Below are positions 31,790 to 39,074 of a DNA stretch of 39,074 nt, piece by piece. The position numbers were made by a program, and so were the translations under genes. The first letter of the stretch is position 1; the number at the start of each line of letters is the position of its first letter. Origin of the DNA: Nocardia wallacei (GTDB lineage Bacteria; Actinomycetota; Actinomycetes; Mycobacteriales; Mycobacteriaceae); NCBI RefSeq assembly GCF_029868745.1, contig NZ_JARWOP010000306.1, positions 1 through 39,074 of the forward strand, given 5' to 3'. Below the pieces are notes generated by a model, which was not told the origin of the DNA, ran no database searches, and saw only the letters and a program-made list of their open reading frames with translations.

Positions 31790-32676
31790 TGACCACGCTT
31801 ACCGACGCGCCCACCGGCGCCACCGCCGCCGCCCCCGTGCCGTGGACGAAGCGCCTGCGTTCGGCGCGGGTCTACGTCGGCGCGCTGATCGTGCTGGTGT
31901 GGGGGCTGGGACCGTTCTACTGGATGGTGGTCACGGCCTTCCGGGACCCGGCCTACACCTTCGACAACACGCCCTGGCCGACGCACGTCACGCTGGAGAA
32001 CTTCCGCAATGCGTTCGACACCAGCCGCGGCAACGATTTCGGGCGGGCGGTCACCAACAGCATCATCATCGGCCTCGCCACCGCGGCCATCGCGCTGCTG
32101 ATCGGGATGCTGGCCGCCTACGCCCTGGCCCGCCTCACGTTCCGGGGCAAGACCCTGGTGGCCGGGCTGGTGCTGAGCGCGTCGATGTTCCCCGTGGTGG
32201 TGCTGGTGACGCCGCTGTTCCAGCTGTTCACCGACATCGGCTGGATCGGCCACTACCAGGCGCTGATCATCCCGAACATCTCGTTCGTGCTGCCGCTGAC
32301 GGTCTACATCCTGGCGTCGTTCTTCGCCGAGCTGCCCTGGGAACTCGAGGAAGCCGCGCGCATCGACGGCGCCTCCCGCTTCCAGGCCTTCCGCCTGATC
32401 ATGCTCCCGCTGGCCGCGCCCGCCGTATTCACCACCGCCATCCTGGCCTTCATCGCCGCGGTGAACGAATACCTGCTGGCCCGCCTGCTGTCCTCGGACT
32501 CCACCGAACCCGTCACCGTCGCCATCGCCCGCTTCTCCGGCAACGACCCCCTGGTCCAGCCCTACGCCGCGATCATGGCCGCCGGCACCATAGTCACGGT
32601 CCCCCTAGTCATCATGGTCCTGCTCTTCCAGCGCCGCATCATCTCCGGATTGACCGCAGGCGGCGTCAAGAGCTGA
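31789..32676 (+). CDS. sugB-like: SugB-like sugar ABC permease
   Basis: This 295-residue permease has six helices and the EAA loop E-E-A-A-R-I-D-G-A-S-R-F-Q-A-F, the second half of the importer. The first helix has L-I-V-L-V-W-G-L-G-P-F-Y-W-M-V-V-T-A-F, a standard UgpE/SugB opening. It is translationally coupled to the first permease. The operon ends here without a SugC gene, whereas the mycobacterial lpqY-sugA-sugB-sugC operon includes one. Confidence 0.82.
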   Translation: MTTLTDAPTGATAAAPVPWTKRLRSARVYVGALIVLVWGLGPFYWMVVTAFRDPAYTFDNTPWPTHVTLENFRNAFDTSRGNDFGRAVTNSIIIGLATAAIALLIGMLAAYALARLTFRGKTLVAGLVLSASMFPVVVLVTPLFQLFTDIGWIGHYQALIIPNISFVLPLTVYILASFFAELPWELEEAARIDGASRFQAFRLIMLPLAAPAVFTTAILAFIAAVNEYLLARLLSSDSTEPVTVAIARFSGNDPLVQPYAAIMAAGTIVTVPLVIMVLLFQRRIISGLTAGGVKS

Positions 32677-32788
32677 CAACCCGTGCTCTCGAACCAGTAG
32701 TCTGTGTTTCGATTGGGGTATTTGCGGTAGTTCGAGCTTTGTTCGGGTAGGTGTTCGTGCAATAGGTCCGGCATCTCAGGAGATGATC

Positions 32789-35059
32789 GTGAGTTCGATC
32801 CGTAAGCGACGGCACCACGACAATCGGAACGACGCCCCGTACGCCTCGGTCGCCGGATGGAACGATCCATCGAGTGGCACGGCGCGGCGGCAGCGCGAGC
32901 AGCAGTACCGGCTCCGGCGGCGGGGGCGGCCACCCACTCTCGAGACGCCGCAGGCCCGGCCGCCGCGCACGCGGGCGCAGCGGGTGCGGCGGCTGCTGCT
33001 GGCGCTGTTCGTGATCTTTCTGGTGTTTCCGGCGCTGCTGGCGACGCTGGCGTACTGGAGCGCCGAGATCCCGGATCCGGCGGCGGTGCAGACCAATCAG
33101 ATCGCCACCATCACCGCCTCCGACGGCACCACGGTGCTCGCGAAAGTGGTTCCGCCGGAAGGCAATCGGACGCCGGTGCCGCTGTCGGACGTACCGCAGC
33201 CGGTCCGCGACGCGATGCTCTCGGCCGAGGACCGCAATTTCTACACCAATCCCGGCTATTCGGCCTCGGCGTTCCTGCGCGCGGCCCGCGACAACGTGCT
33301 GTCGCGCGACGACGCCGGTGGCGGGTCGACCATCACCCAGCAATACGTCAAGAACGCGTTCCTCAGCTCCGAGCGCACCCTGTCGCGCAAGATGCGGGAG
33401 CTGATCATCTCCGCGAAGATGGCGCGGCAGTGGAGCAAGGACGACATCCTCGCCGCCTACCTGAACACCATCTACTACGGCCGTGGCGCGTACGGCATCG
33501 CGGCGGCGGCCAAGGCGTATTTCGACAAGCCGGTGCCGGAGCTGACCCCGGCCGAGGGCGCGGTGCTGGCCGCGGTGGTGCGCACGCCGTCGATCCTCGA
33601 CCCGGAAACCCATCTGCCGCAGCTGAAGTCGCGCTGGAACTACGTGCTCGACGGCATGGTCGAGATGGGCACGCTGCCGGCGGCGGAGCGGGCCGGGCTC
33701 CGGTTCCCGGACATCGCGCCGATCACGGTCGCGGCCGACGATGCCGCGCGCGGCCCGGCCGGACTGGTCCGCACCCAGGTGCTGCGCGAGTTGCGCGCGG
33801 CCGGGGTGAGCGAGCAGGAGATCAATACCGGGGCGCTGCAGGTGGTGACGACCATCGACGCGCGCGCCCAGCAGTCCGCGGTGGACGCCGTGCGCAACCG
33901 GCTCGGACCGCAGCCGCCGGAGTTGCGCGGCGCGGTGGTGTCGATCGATCCGCGTTCGGGTGCGGTGCGCGCCTACTACGGCGGTGACGACGGCGTCGGT
34001 TTCGATTTCGCTCAGGCCCCGTTGCAGACGGGTTCGTCGTTCAAGACGTTCGCGGTGCTGGCCGCGTTGCAACAGGGCGTCTCGCTGTCGTATCAGCTCG
34101 ACAGCGGGCCGGTGACGGTGAACGGTGTCAAGGTCACCAATGTCGAGGGTGAGTCGTGCGGAACCTGTTCGCTCGCCGAGGCTTTCAAGCGCTCGCTGAA
34201 CACCAGTTTCTATCGGCTCGCCGATGTGGTGGGCCCGCAGGCCATCGCCGATGCCGCGCACTTGGCCGGGATCCCGGACCAGATTCCGGGGGTGCCCGGC
34301 AAGACGCTCACCGAGGAGGGCGGCGGCACCCCGACGCCGTCGATCGTGCTGGGCGTCTATTCAGTGCGGCCCATCGATATGGCCTCGGCGTACGCGACGG
34401 TCGCGGCGTCGGGGGTATATCACCGGCCGTACTTCGTGCAGCGCGTCGTCGCCGGTGACGGCCGGGTGCTGCTGGACCGCGGCGCGCCGGGGCAGGGCCG
34501 GATGCCGCAGGGCGAACAGCGGCTGCCCAAGCACGTGGCCGACGGCGTCACACAGGCGATGCAGCCGATCGCGGCGTATTCGAACCGGCACGATCTGGCG
34601 GGGCGGCCGTCGGCGGCCAAGACGGGCACCACACAGCTGGGTGACACCGGCGCCAACAAGGACGCCTGGATGATCGGCTTCACGCCGTCGCTGTCCACGG
34701 CGGTGTGGGTGGGAACCGAACAGTCCCAGCCGATCCGCACCTCGCGCGACGCCCCGATCTACGGCTCCGGACTGCCCGCGGACATCTGGAAGCAGACCAT
34801 GGACGGCGCGCTGGCCGGCAGCCCGGTCGAGCAGTTCCCCACGCCCGGTCCGGCCGCTTCGGCGGGCCCGCTGTTCGGCGGCCCGCCGGCGCCACCGACG
34901 GAGGCTCAGGGACCGTTCGATGTGCTCGCGCCGCCGTCGGACGGGCCGCCGGACCCGGTGATCGTGTTCCCGCCCGCACCCCCCGAGCCGGCGCCCGCAC
35001 CGCCGGAACCGAGACAGGTCGAGATCTTCCCCGGTTTGAGCATCCCCGTGCCGGGCTGA
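32789..35059 (+). CDS. PonA1-like bifunctional penicillin-binding protein (paralogue)
   Basis: This 756-residue class A penicillin-binding protein polymerises and crosslinks peptidoglycan. It has a basic cytoplasmic tail and one helix (about 69-91). The GT51 domain has catalytic E147 in S-A-E-D-R-N-F and Q-Q-Y-V-K-N. The transpeptidase has the S-x-x-K motif in T-G-S-S-F-K (S416), S-L-N (about 469) and K-T-G-T-T. A proline-rich tail ends V-E-I-F-P-G-L-S-I-P-V-P-G. It closely resembles M. tuberculosis PonA1. GTG at 32789 follows AGGAG by 6 nt, better than an ATG at 32783. A second PonA1-type gene starts at 38887. Confidence 0.9.
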   Translation: MSSIRKRRHHDNRNDAPYASVAGWNDPSSGTARRQREQQYRLRRRGRPPTLETPQARPPRTRAQRVRRLLLALFVIFLVFPALLATLAYWSAEIPDPAAVQTNQIATITASDGTTVLAKVVPPEGNRTPVPLSDVPQPVRDAMLSAEDRNFYTNPGYSASAFLRAARDNVLSRDDAGGGSTITQQYVKNAFLSSERTLSRKMRELIISAKMARQWSKDDILAAYLNTIYYGRGAYGIAAAAKAYFDKPVPELTPAEGAVLAAVVRTPSILDPETHLPQLKSRWNYVLDGMVEMGTLPAAERAGLRFPDIAPITVAADDAARGPAGLVRTQVLRELRAAGVSEQEINTGALQVVTTIDARAQQSAVDAVRNRLGPQPPELRGAVVSIDPRSGAVRAYYGGDDGVGFDFAQAPLQTGSSFKTFAVLAALQQGVSLSYQLDSGPVTVNGVKVTNVEGESCGTCSLAEAFKRSLNTSFYRLADVVGPQAIADAAHLAGIPDQIPGVPGKTLTEEGGGTPTPSIVLGVYSVRPIDMASAYATVAASGVYHRPYFVQRVVAGDGRVLLDRGAPGQGRMPQGEQRLPKHVADGVTQAMQPIAAYSNRHDLAGRPSAAKTGTTQLGDTGANKDAWMIGFTPSLSTAVWVGTEQSQPIRTSRDAPIYGSGLPADIWKQTMDGALAGSPVEQFPTPGPAASAGPLFGGPPAPPTEAQGPFDVLAPPSDGPPDPVIVFPPAPPEPAPAPPEPRQVEIFPGLSIPVPG

Positions 35060-35079
35060 TGCGGAGGACACGCCGCATC
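35058..35079 (+). terminator. possible terminator after the PonA1-like gene
   Basis: A 7-bp stem (GATGCGG 35058-35064 with CCGCATC 35073-35079) encloses an 8-base loop, overlapping the stop codon. No T tract follows, so it is at most a weak or factor-assisted terminator. The rest of the 324-bp gap before the next gene holds another hairpin (CCGGGT-GCGA-ACCCGG, 35142-35157) and no other feature that can be supported. Confidence 0.35.
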
Positions 35080-35383
35080 GGTTGTGACAAAACGAATCCT
35101 CGTTGTGCGACCGTCGGCCAGTCGCCGCCGATAGGGTGGAGCCGGGTGCGAACCCGGTGCGCAGACCGCGTGGCCGCCGACGCGAACGGGCAGGTCTCGC
35201 GGAATCGATGACATGGCAAGGATCCGCCCGGATGATCATGGATGGTCCGAAACGATTCCGGATGGGTCGATATCCGACGGCGATGGCAGGATGCAGGAGG
35301 ATGTGCGCACAGTGAGTAACCAGTCCGGCGTCGGTCCGAGCCGCGCGGGACGGCACACAGCACGAGACATAGGGGCGACACCG

Positions 35384-35854
35384 GTGGATTTCAATGTCGT
35401 TGACCGCCACGAGACGCTGGTGGCGGGGACGGTGCTACGGAGCCCGGCGCTGGCGGTCGAAGGACCGCGGCGGTTGCGGGTGGAGGAGGCGTGGAAGCGC
35501 AATCTGGCGCGCCCACTACCCGGCCCGCCGGCGACCGCGTACGTGGACCACGCACCGGAGATCGGATCGTATCTGACCCACATCGTCGGTTATCGCTGCG
35601 ACAGCCTGGCCGACCTGCAGCCCGGTGACGTGCTTGCCCGAGTGCCGGCCGGCCGGTTCGCGCGGTTCATCCGCACCGGCGACGACCTCGGCGACACCAT
35701 CGTGTCGCTGTGGCGCGCGGTGTGGGATCTGGAGGCGGCCGGTGCGCTGGTGCGCGCCTACACCGGCGATTTCGAGCACTATCCGGACGTGCGGACGGTC
35801 GAGGTGTTCGTCGCCCTGAAGGACGACGGCACGACCGGCGACGGCGACAAGTAG
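35384..35854 (+). CDS. GyrI-like effector-binding domain protein, first of two
   Basis: This 156-residue protein resembles the GyrI-like/AraC effector-binding domain, which binds small, usually cationic or hydrophobic ligands. Key stretches are the opening V-D-F-N-V-V-D-R-H-E-T-L-V-A-G-T, V-L-A-R-V-P-A-G-R-F-A-R-F and a closing strand V-R-T-V-E-V-F-V-A-L. The GTG at 35384 matches the start of its downstream paralogue and follows AGGGG; longer forms from 35291, 35303, 35312 or 35213 are possible. It has no DNA-binding domain. Its paralogue starts 12 bp downstream, so they form an operon. Confidence 0.6.
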   Translation: MDFNVVDRHETLVAGTVLRSPALAVEGPRRLRVEEAWKRNLARPLPGPPATAYVDHAPEIGSYLTHIVGYRCDSLADLQPGDVLARVPAGRFARFIRTGDDLGDTIVSLWRAVWDLEAAGALVRAYTGDFEHYPDVRTVEVFVALKDDGTTGDGDK

Positions 35855-35866
35855 AGGGGGCACATC

Positions 35867-36292
35867 GTGGACTTCGAGATCGTCACGCTGGACGAGAGCC
35901 TGGTGGCCGGCCTCACCGTCCCGCTGGCGGGCCGCGAGGTGACCGCCCGCGACCTGGACCTGGTCAACTTCACCTGGGACCGGTACCTGTGCCGGGAGAA
36001 AAGCGTGCCCCGGGTGGCGGCCTACATCGGCCAACACGACCACGCCGTCGCGGTGCTCGGCTACGCGCTGGATTCGCTGGAGCAGCTCGATGTCGGCGAT
36101 GTCATGACCCGCATACCGGCCGGGCGCTACGCCAAGTTCGTCGTCTCCGACAAGCCCTACGACCTGCTGCGCACGGCATGGGCACAGGTCGCCAAGGCGG
36201 AGAGCGCCGGAACCATCACCCGCTCACACACCGCGGAGGTCGAGCGCTACACCGGGCCGACGTCGGTCGAGGTATACGTCTCGCTGGACTAG
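35867..36292 (+). CDS. GyrI-like effector-binding domain protein, second of two
   Basis: This 141-residue protein aligns over its full length with the preceding one: D-F-E-I-V-T-L-D-E-S-L-V-A-G-L, then a central part ending V-M-T-R-I-P-A-G-R-Y-A-K-F and V-E-V-Y-V-S-L-D. The two share roughly a third of residues by eye, indicating an old tandem duplication. GTG is preceded by GAGGGGG. A strong terminator follows 13 bp after the stop. The ligand is unknown and the domain is not fused to a regulator. Confidence 0.7.
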   Translation: MDFEIVTLDESLVAGLTVPLAGREVTARDLDLVNFTWDRYLCREKSVPRVAAYIGQHDHAVAVLGYALDSLEQLDVGDVMTRIPAGRYAKFVVSDKPYDLLRTAWAQVAKAESAGTITRSHTAEVERYTGPTSVEVYVSLD

Positions 36293-36305
36293 TAGGGCGT
36301 AAAGC

Positions 36306-36337
36306 AAAGCCCGGCCGAATCATTCGGGCCGGGCTTT
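36306..36337. terminator. strong bidirectional terminator between the effector-binding genes and ino1
   Basis: An 11-bp perfect stem (AAAGCCCGGCC 36306-36316 with GGCCGGGCTTT 36327-36337) carries a loop of 10 bases that can partly pair. The A run before and T run after give intrinsic-terminator form in both directions, between convergent genes. It is the clearest terminator in the window. Confidence 0.85.
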
Positions 36338-36376
36338 CCCTCGTCGCCGATACCGCTGTCGGCGGAAAAGCTGCTG

Positions 36377-37495
36377 CTATTCCGCTCCCACGATGAACGT
36401 TTCCAGCTCCGTGCGGGCGACGTCGTCGGCCATCTGCTTCGGCGGGGACTTCATCAGATAGGCCGAGGCCGGGAGGATCGGGCCGCCGAGGCCGCGGTCC
36501 TTGGCGATCTTGGCCGCGCGGATGGCGTCGATGATGATGCCCGCCGAGTTCGGCGAGTCCCACACCTCGAGCTTGTACTCCAGGTTCAGCGGCACGTCAC
36601 CGAAGGCGCGACCCTCCAGCCGCACGTAGGCCCACTTGCGGTCGTCGAGCCAGCCGACGTGGTCGGATGGGCCGATGTGCACGTCGCCCGCGCCCAGCTC
36701 CTTCTTGAGGTTGCTGGTGACGGCCTGGGTCTTGGAGATCTTCTTGGACTCCAGCCGCTCCCGCTCGAGCATGTTCTTGAAGTCCATGTTGCCGCCGACG
36801 TTCAGCTGCATGGTGCGGTCCAGCTGCACGCCACGATCCTCGAACAACTTGGCCATCACGCGGTGCGTGATGGTGGCGCCGACCTGGCTCTTGATGTCGT
36901 CACCGACGATCGGGACGCCGGCGTCGGCGAACTTCTTCGCCCATACCGGGTCGGAGGCGATGAAGACCGGCAGCGCGTTCACGAACGCGGCGCCGGCGTC
37001 GATGGCGCACTGCGCGTAGAACTTGTCGGCCTCCTCGGAACCCACCGGGAGGTAGGACACCAGCACGTCGACCTTCGCGTCCTTCAGCACCTGGACGACA
37101 TCGACCGCCTCGGCGTCGGACAGCTCGATGGTCTCCGCGTAGTACTTGCCGATGCCGTCCAGCGTCGGGCCGCGCTGCACGCCGACACCGCTCGGCGGCA
37201 CGTCGGAAATCTTGATGGTGTTGTTCTCGCTGGCGAAGATCGCGTCCGACAGGTCGAATCCGACCTTCTTGGCGTCGACATCGAACGCGGCGACGAACTT
37301 CACGTCGCGCACGTGGTAGCGACCGAACTTGACATGCATGAGGCCGGGGACGGTCGCTTCCGCGTCCGCGTCCTTGTAGTACTGCACGCCCTGGACCAGC
37401 GAGGAGGCACAGTTGCCCACGCCCACGATGGCCACGCGAATCTCGGTGTCGGATGCGGCGCTCGCGCCGTGCTCAGCCGTGTTGACATCACTCAT
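36377..37495 (-). CDS. ino1: inositol-3-phosphate synthase
   Basis: This 372-residue enzyme makes myo-inositol-3-phosphate from glucose-6-phosphate, feeding phosphatidylinositol and mycothiol in actinobacteria. The NAD-binding motif V-G-V-G-N-C-A-S-S lies at about residues 24-32. The family stretches V-S-Y-L-P-V-G-S-E-E-A-D, G-D-D-I-K-S-Q-V-G-A-T and Q-L-N-V-G-G-N-M-D-F are present. It matches M. tuberculosis Rv0046c in length and position. The ATG at 37495 lies inside the end of the PadR gene (8-nt overlap), so it is translationally coupled to it. Confidence 0.93.
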   Translation of the reverse strand: MSDVNTAEHGASAASDTEIRVAIVGVGNCASSLVQGVQYYKDADAEATVPGLMHVKFGRYHVRDVKFVAAFDVDAKKVGFDLSDAIFASENNTIKISDVPPSGVGVQRGPTLDGIGKYYAETIELSDAEAVDVVQVLKDAKVDVLVSYLPVGSEEADKFYAQCAIDAGAAFVNALPVFIASDPVWAKKFADAGVPIVGDDIKSQVGATITHRVMAKLFEDRGVQLDRTMQLNVGGNMDFKNMLERERLESKKISKTQAVTSNLKKELGAGDVHIGPSDHVGWLDDRKWAYVRLEGRAFGDVPLNLEYKLEVWDSPNSAGIIIDAIRAAKIAKDRGLGGPILPASAYLMKSPPKQMADDVARTELETFIVGAE

Positions 37496-38045
37496 GGCCG
37501 ATATTTCCCTCTTTCTGTGGTGCCGCCTTCATTGACTGCTCCGCTGCAATCAACTCGTTGAGCCAGCGCACTTCGCGCTCGCTTGATTCGAGCCCGAGCT
37601 GGTGGAGCTGGCGGGTATAGCGATCCAGGGTTCCGCTGGCCCGTTTGATCGCCTCCCGCAGACCTTCTCGGCGCTCTTCGACCTGCCGTCGTCTGCCCTC
37701 GAGGATCCGCATCCGCGCCTCGGCGGGAGTGCGGCTGAAGAAGGCGAGATGAACGCCGAAGCCGTCGTCGGTGTAGTTCTGCGGACCGGTGTCGGCGAGC
37801 AGTTCGCTGAACCGCTCGCGACCCGGTGCGGTCAGTTGGTAGACCCGGCGCGCCCGTCGGGTGACCGCGCCGGCGGGACTCTCCTCCGCGATCAACCCGT
37901 CGGCCTGCATGCGGCGCAGGGTCGGGTAGAGCGATCCGTAGGAGAAGGCTCGGAACGGTCCCAGCAGGCCCGTCAGCCGCTTGCGCAGCTCGTAGCCGTG
38001 CATGGGCGACTCCAGGAGCAGCCCGAGAATCGCCAACTCGAGCAC
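37488..38045 (-). CDS. PadR-family regulator upstream of ino1
   Basis: This 185-residue protein has an N-terminal PadR winged helix (V-L-E-L-A-I-L-G-L-L-L-E-S-P-M-H-G-Y-E-L; S-Y-G-S-L-Y-P-T-L-R-R-M) and a C-terminal helical dimerisation part with basic and glutamate-rich coils (about 110-175). The GTG at 38045 follows AGGAGGTG, an almost perfect ribosome site. It is cotranscribed with ino1 by an 8-nt overlap, corresponding to Rv0047c. It could control inositol synthesis and its own promoter. The ligand is unknown. Confidence 0.85.
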   Translation of the reverse strand: MLELAILGLLLESPMHGYELRKRLTGLLGPFRAFSYGSLYPTLRRMQADGLIAEESPAGAVTRRARRVYQLTAPGRERFSELLADTGPQNYTDDGFGVHLAFFSRTPAEARMRILEGRRRQVEERREGLREAIKRASGTLDRYTRQLHQLGLESSEREVRWLNELIAAEQSMKAAPQKEGNIGHE

Positions 38046-38099
38046 GGGCCTCACCTCCTGACTGTTGTCTGCAGACCTAACCGGTAGATGCGATTCCAA

Positions 38100-38128
38100 A
38101 CTATATCGGAGCGATACATTGCGCGATA
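38100..38128 (-). promoter_or_regulatory. predicted padR-ino1 promoter with TATCG-GAG-CGATA palindrome
   Basis: On the minus strand a -10 box TATAGT (38100-38105) follows a weak -35-like TATCGC (38123-38128) with 17 bp between. A palindrome with perfect 5-bp arms (38104-38116) overlaps the -10 box, and a further CGATA lies at 38124-38128. This suits autorepression by the PadR protein. Confidence 0.45.
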
Positions 38129-38302
38129 GGTTTGTGTGCGACGACTCCCCCGCGCGCTCCGCCCGTCGTCCGGTTTGTCCCGGAATCGTCGAACGGGAGG
38201 GCAAACCGAGCGGTCGGACGGTGTTGGAGCCCACCCGTACGCGGGGCGCTCGATCGAACAGCGCGGCAGCGCTTGTCCGGTGTCCCCGCTACTCTGGGAT
38301 GC

Positions 38303-38713
38303 GTGCGAATTCAGCGGCAGGTAGTGGACTATGCGCTCCGGCGCCGGTCGCTGCTGGCCGACGTCTATGCGGGCCGGGTGGGCGTCGCCGAGGTGTGCGA
38401 TGCGAACCCGTATCTGCTGCGGGCGGCGAAGTTCCACGGGCGGGGGAGCGAGGTCACATGTCCCATCTGCAGGAAAGAGCAGTTGACTCTCGTATCGTGG
38501 GTCTACGGCGAGGGGCTGGGCCCGGTGGCGGGTTCGGCCCGCACGCCCGAGGAGTTGGTCCGGTTGGCCGAGTCCCGCGAGGAGTTCACGGTGCACGTCG
38601 TCGAGGTGTGCCGCACCTGCAGCTGGAATCATCTGGTGCAGTCCTACGTACTCGGGCACTCGCCGACGCCTCGTCGCCGGCGTACCGGCACCCGTCGGAC
38701 CGCCGCCGAGTGA
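38303..38713 (+). CDS. DUF5318 zinc-ribbon protein
   Basis: This 136-residue protein has two C-x-x-C pairs, C53-P-I-C56 and C103-R-T-C106, forming a probable zinc ribbon. The opening is V-D-Y-A-L-R-R-R-S-L-L, and the tail is arginine-rich. It is the family seen as Rv0049 upstream of ponA1 in mycobacteria. The GTG at 38303 is used because the conserved part starts there; the ribosome site is weak. The conserved place next to ponA1 hints at a wall-related role, but no function is established. Confidence 0.75.
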   Translation: MRIQRQVVDYALRRRSLLADVYAGRVGVAEVCDANPYLLRAAKFHGRGSEVTCPICRKEQLTLVSWVYGEGLGPVAGSARTPEELVRLAESREEFTVHVVEVCRTCSWNHLVQSYVLGHSPTPRRRRTGTRRTAAE

Positions 38714-38886
38714 TGGGCACCGCCGACTGAAATGCGGAGCACAGGTGTGCCCGCCCGCGATCGATCGCCGGGAGGCGTAGCAGGCAGCGTGCGTAACCGC
38801 GTAGGCTCCCGCTTCGATCCCCAATCGAACAGCGCAACGATCGCAACGAGCTACCCGGACCGTTTCGAGTTATGGAGATCCAGGCT

Positions 38887-39074
38887 GTGACTTCGCCCCA
38901 CGACGATGGCCCCCACGGTGAGCGACCCCCACGCGGCACGCAACCGCGGCCCGGCGGCTACCCGCCGCCTCGGCCGTCCGGCCCGCCGCCCGGGCGTCCG
39001 CTACCGCCGGTCCGTCCGGGGCAGGGTCCCGGCCCGGCGCCCCGCGGCACGGGTGGTCCGCCGCCCCGCCGCCC
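38887..39074 (+). CDS. ponA1: N-terminus of a PonA1-type penicillin-binding protein (cut by window end)
   Basis: Only about 62 residues are present: V-T-S-P-H-D-D-G-P-H-G-E-R-P-P followed by a proline/glycine/arginine-rich low-complexity tail. This is the form of cytoplasmic extension seen in actinobacterial PonA1 proteins. The assignment rests on this and on position right after the DUF5318 gene, as in M. tuberculosis; no catalytic domain is visible. The GTG at 38887 is one choice; an in-frame ATG at 38872 is another. Confidence 0.55.
   Translation, partial: MTSPHDDGPHGERPPRGTQPRPGGYPPPRPSGPPPGRPLPPVRPGQGPGPAPRGTGGPPPRR

Noticed and set aside
35142..35157. CCGGGT-GCGA-ACCCGG hairpin with a GNRA tetraloop, considered as a tRNA arm or riboswitch part
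   Set aside because: No tRNA cloverleaf or known riboswitch core could be assembled around it; a 6-bp stem alone is common at this GC content.

Overview
The window is high-GC actinobacterial chromosome, most likely from Nocardia or a close relative. The clearest evidence is gene content and order. An inositol-1-phosphate synthase gene lies beside a PadR regulator, a DUF5318 zinc-ribbon gene and the start of a ponA1-like gene, as in the Mycobacterium tuberculosis Rv0046c-Rv0050 block. leuS, a glucosylglycerate hydrolase, an EXLDI protein, DUF2786 and TIGR04338 proteins and frequent GTG starts fit the same group. The species is inferred; no rRNA, tRNA, CRISPR array, transposase or integrase was seen.

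Layout. Bases 1-80 hold a perfect G12-CGCG-C15 tract, apparently a breakpoint or assembly junction, followed by the C-terminal part of an anti-sigma factor. At 0.47-0.95 kb is a DUF1772 membrane protein whose promoter carries two CTAGC palindromes. At 1.0-5.6 kb (minus strand) is a tightly coupled four-gene operon: ThDP-dependent enzyme, SRPBCC protein, ketosynthase III-like protein and HisC-like aminotransferase. Diverging from it is an EXLDI ribbon-helix-helix gene with a palindrome inside its promoter, followed by a DrrAB-type exporter (5.8-8.2 kb). Together these look like a small unassigned biosynthetic, regulatory and export locus, and they are the most interesting part of the window.

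At 8.2-15.6 kb lie mostly housekeeping genes: a HAD phosphatase, an SdpI-like membrane protein, leuS, an SDR, a glucosylglycerate hydrolase (GH63), a secreted GH25 muramidase and a histidine-rich repeat protein. At 15.7-21.7 kb (minus strand) are a Tat-exported PhoX phosphatase, an amino-acid ABC importer with binding protein and permease fused, and a YeiH-type exporter preceded by a 50-residue membrane protein. At 21.8-28.4 kb are an F420-type LLM oxidoreductase, a SugC/UgpC-like ATPase, an HxlR regulator divergent from a thiolase, a small membrane protein, MenC, a secreted protein, and a TIGR04338 metallohydrolase preceded by DUF2786.

At 29.4-32.7 kb is an LpqY-SugA-SugB-like sugar importer without its own ATPase; the SugC-like ATPase 6-7 kb upstream could serve it. 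At 32.8-35.1 kb is a full-length PonA1-like bifunctional penicillin-binding protein, then two tandem GyrI-like effector-binding proteins ending in a strong terminator. The window closes with the ino1-padR operon, DUF5318 and the truncated N-terminus of a second PonA1-type protein. Starts were chosen from Shine-Dalgarno sequences, overlaps with neighbouring genes and family alignment; many open frames opposite real genes are high-GC shadows and are omitted.
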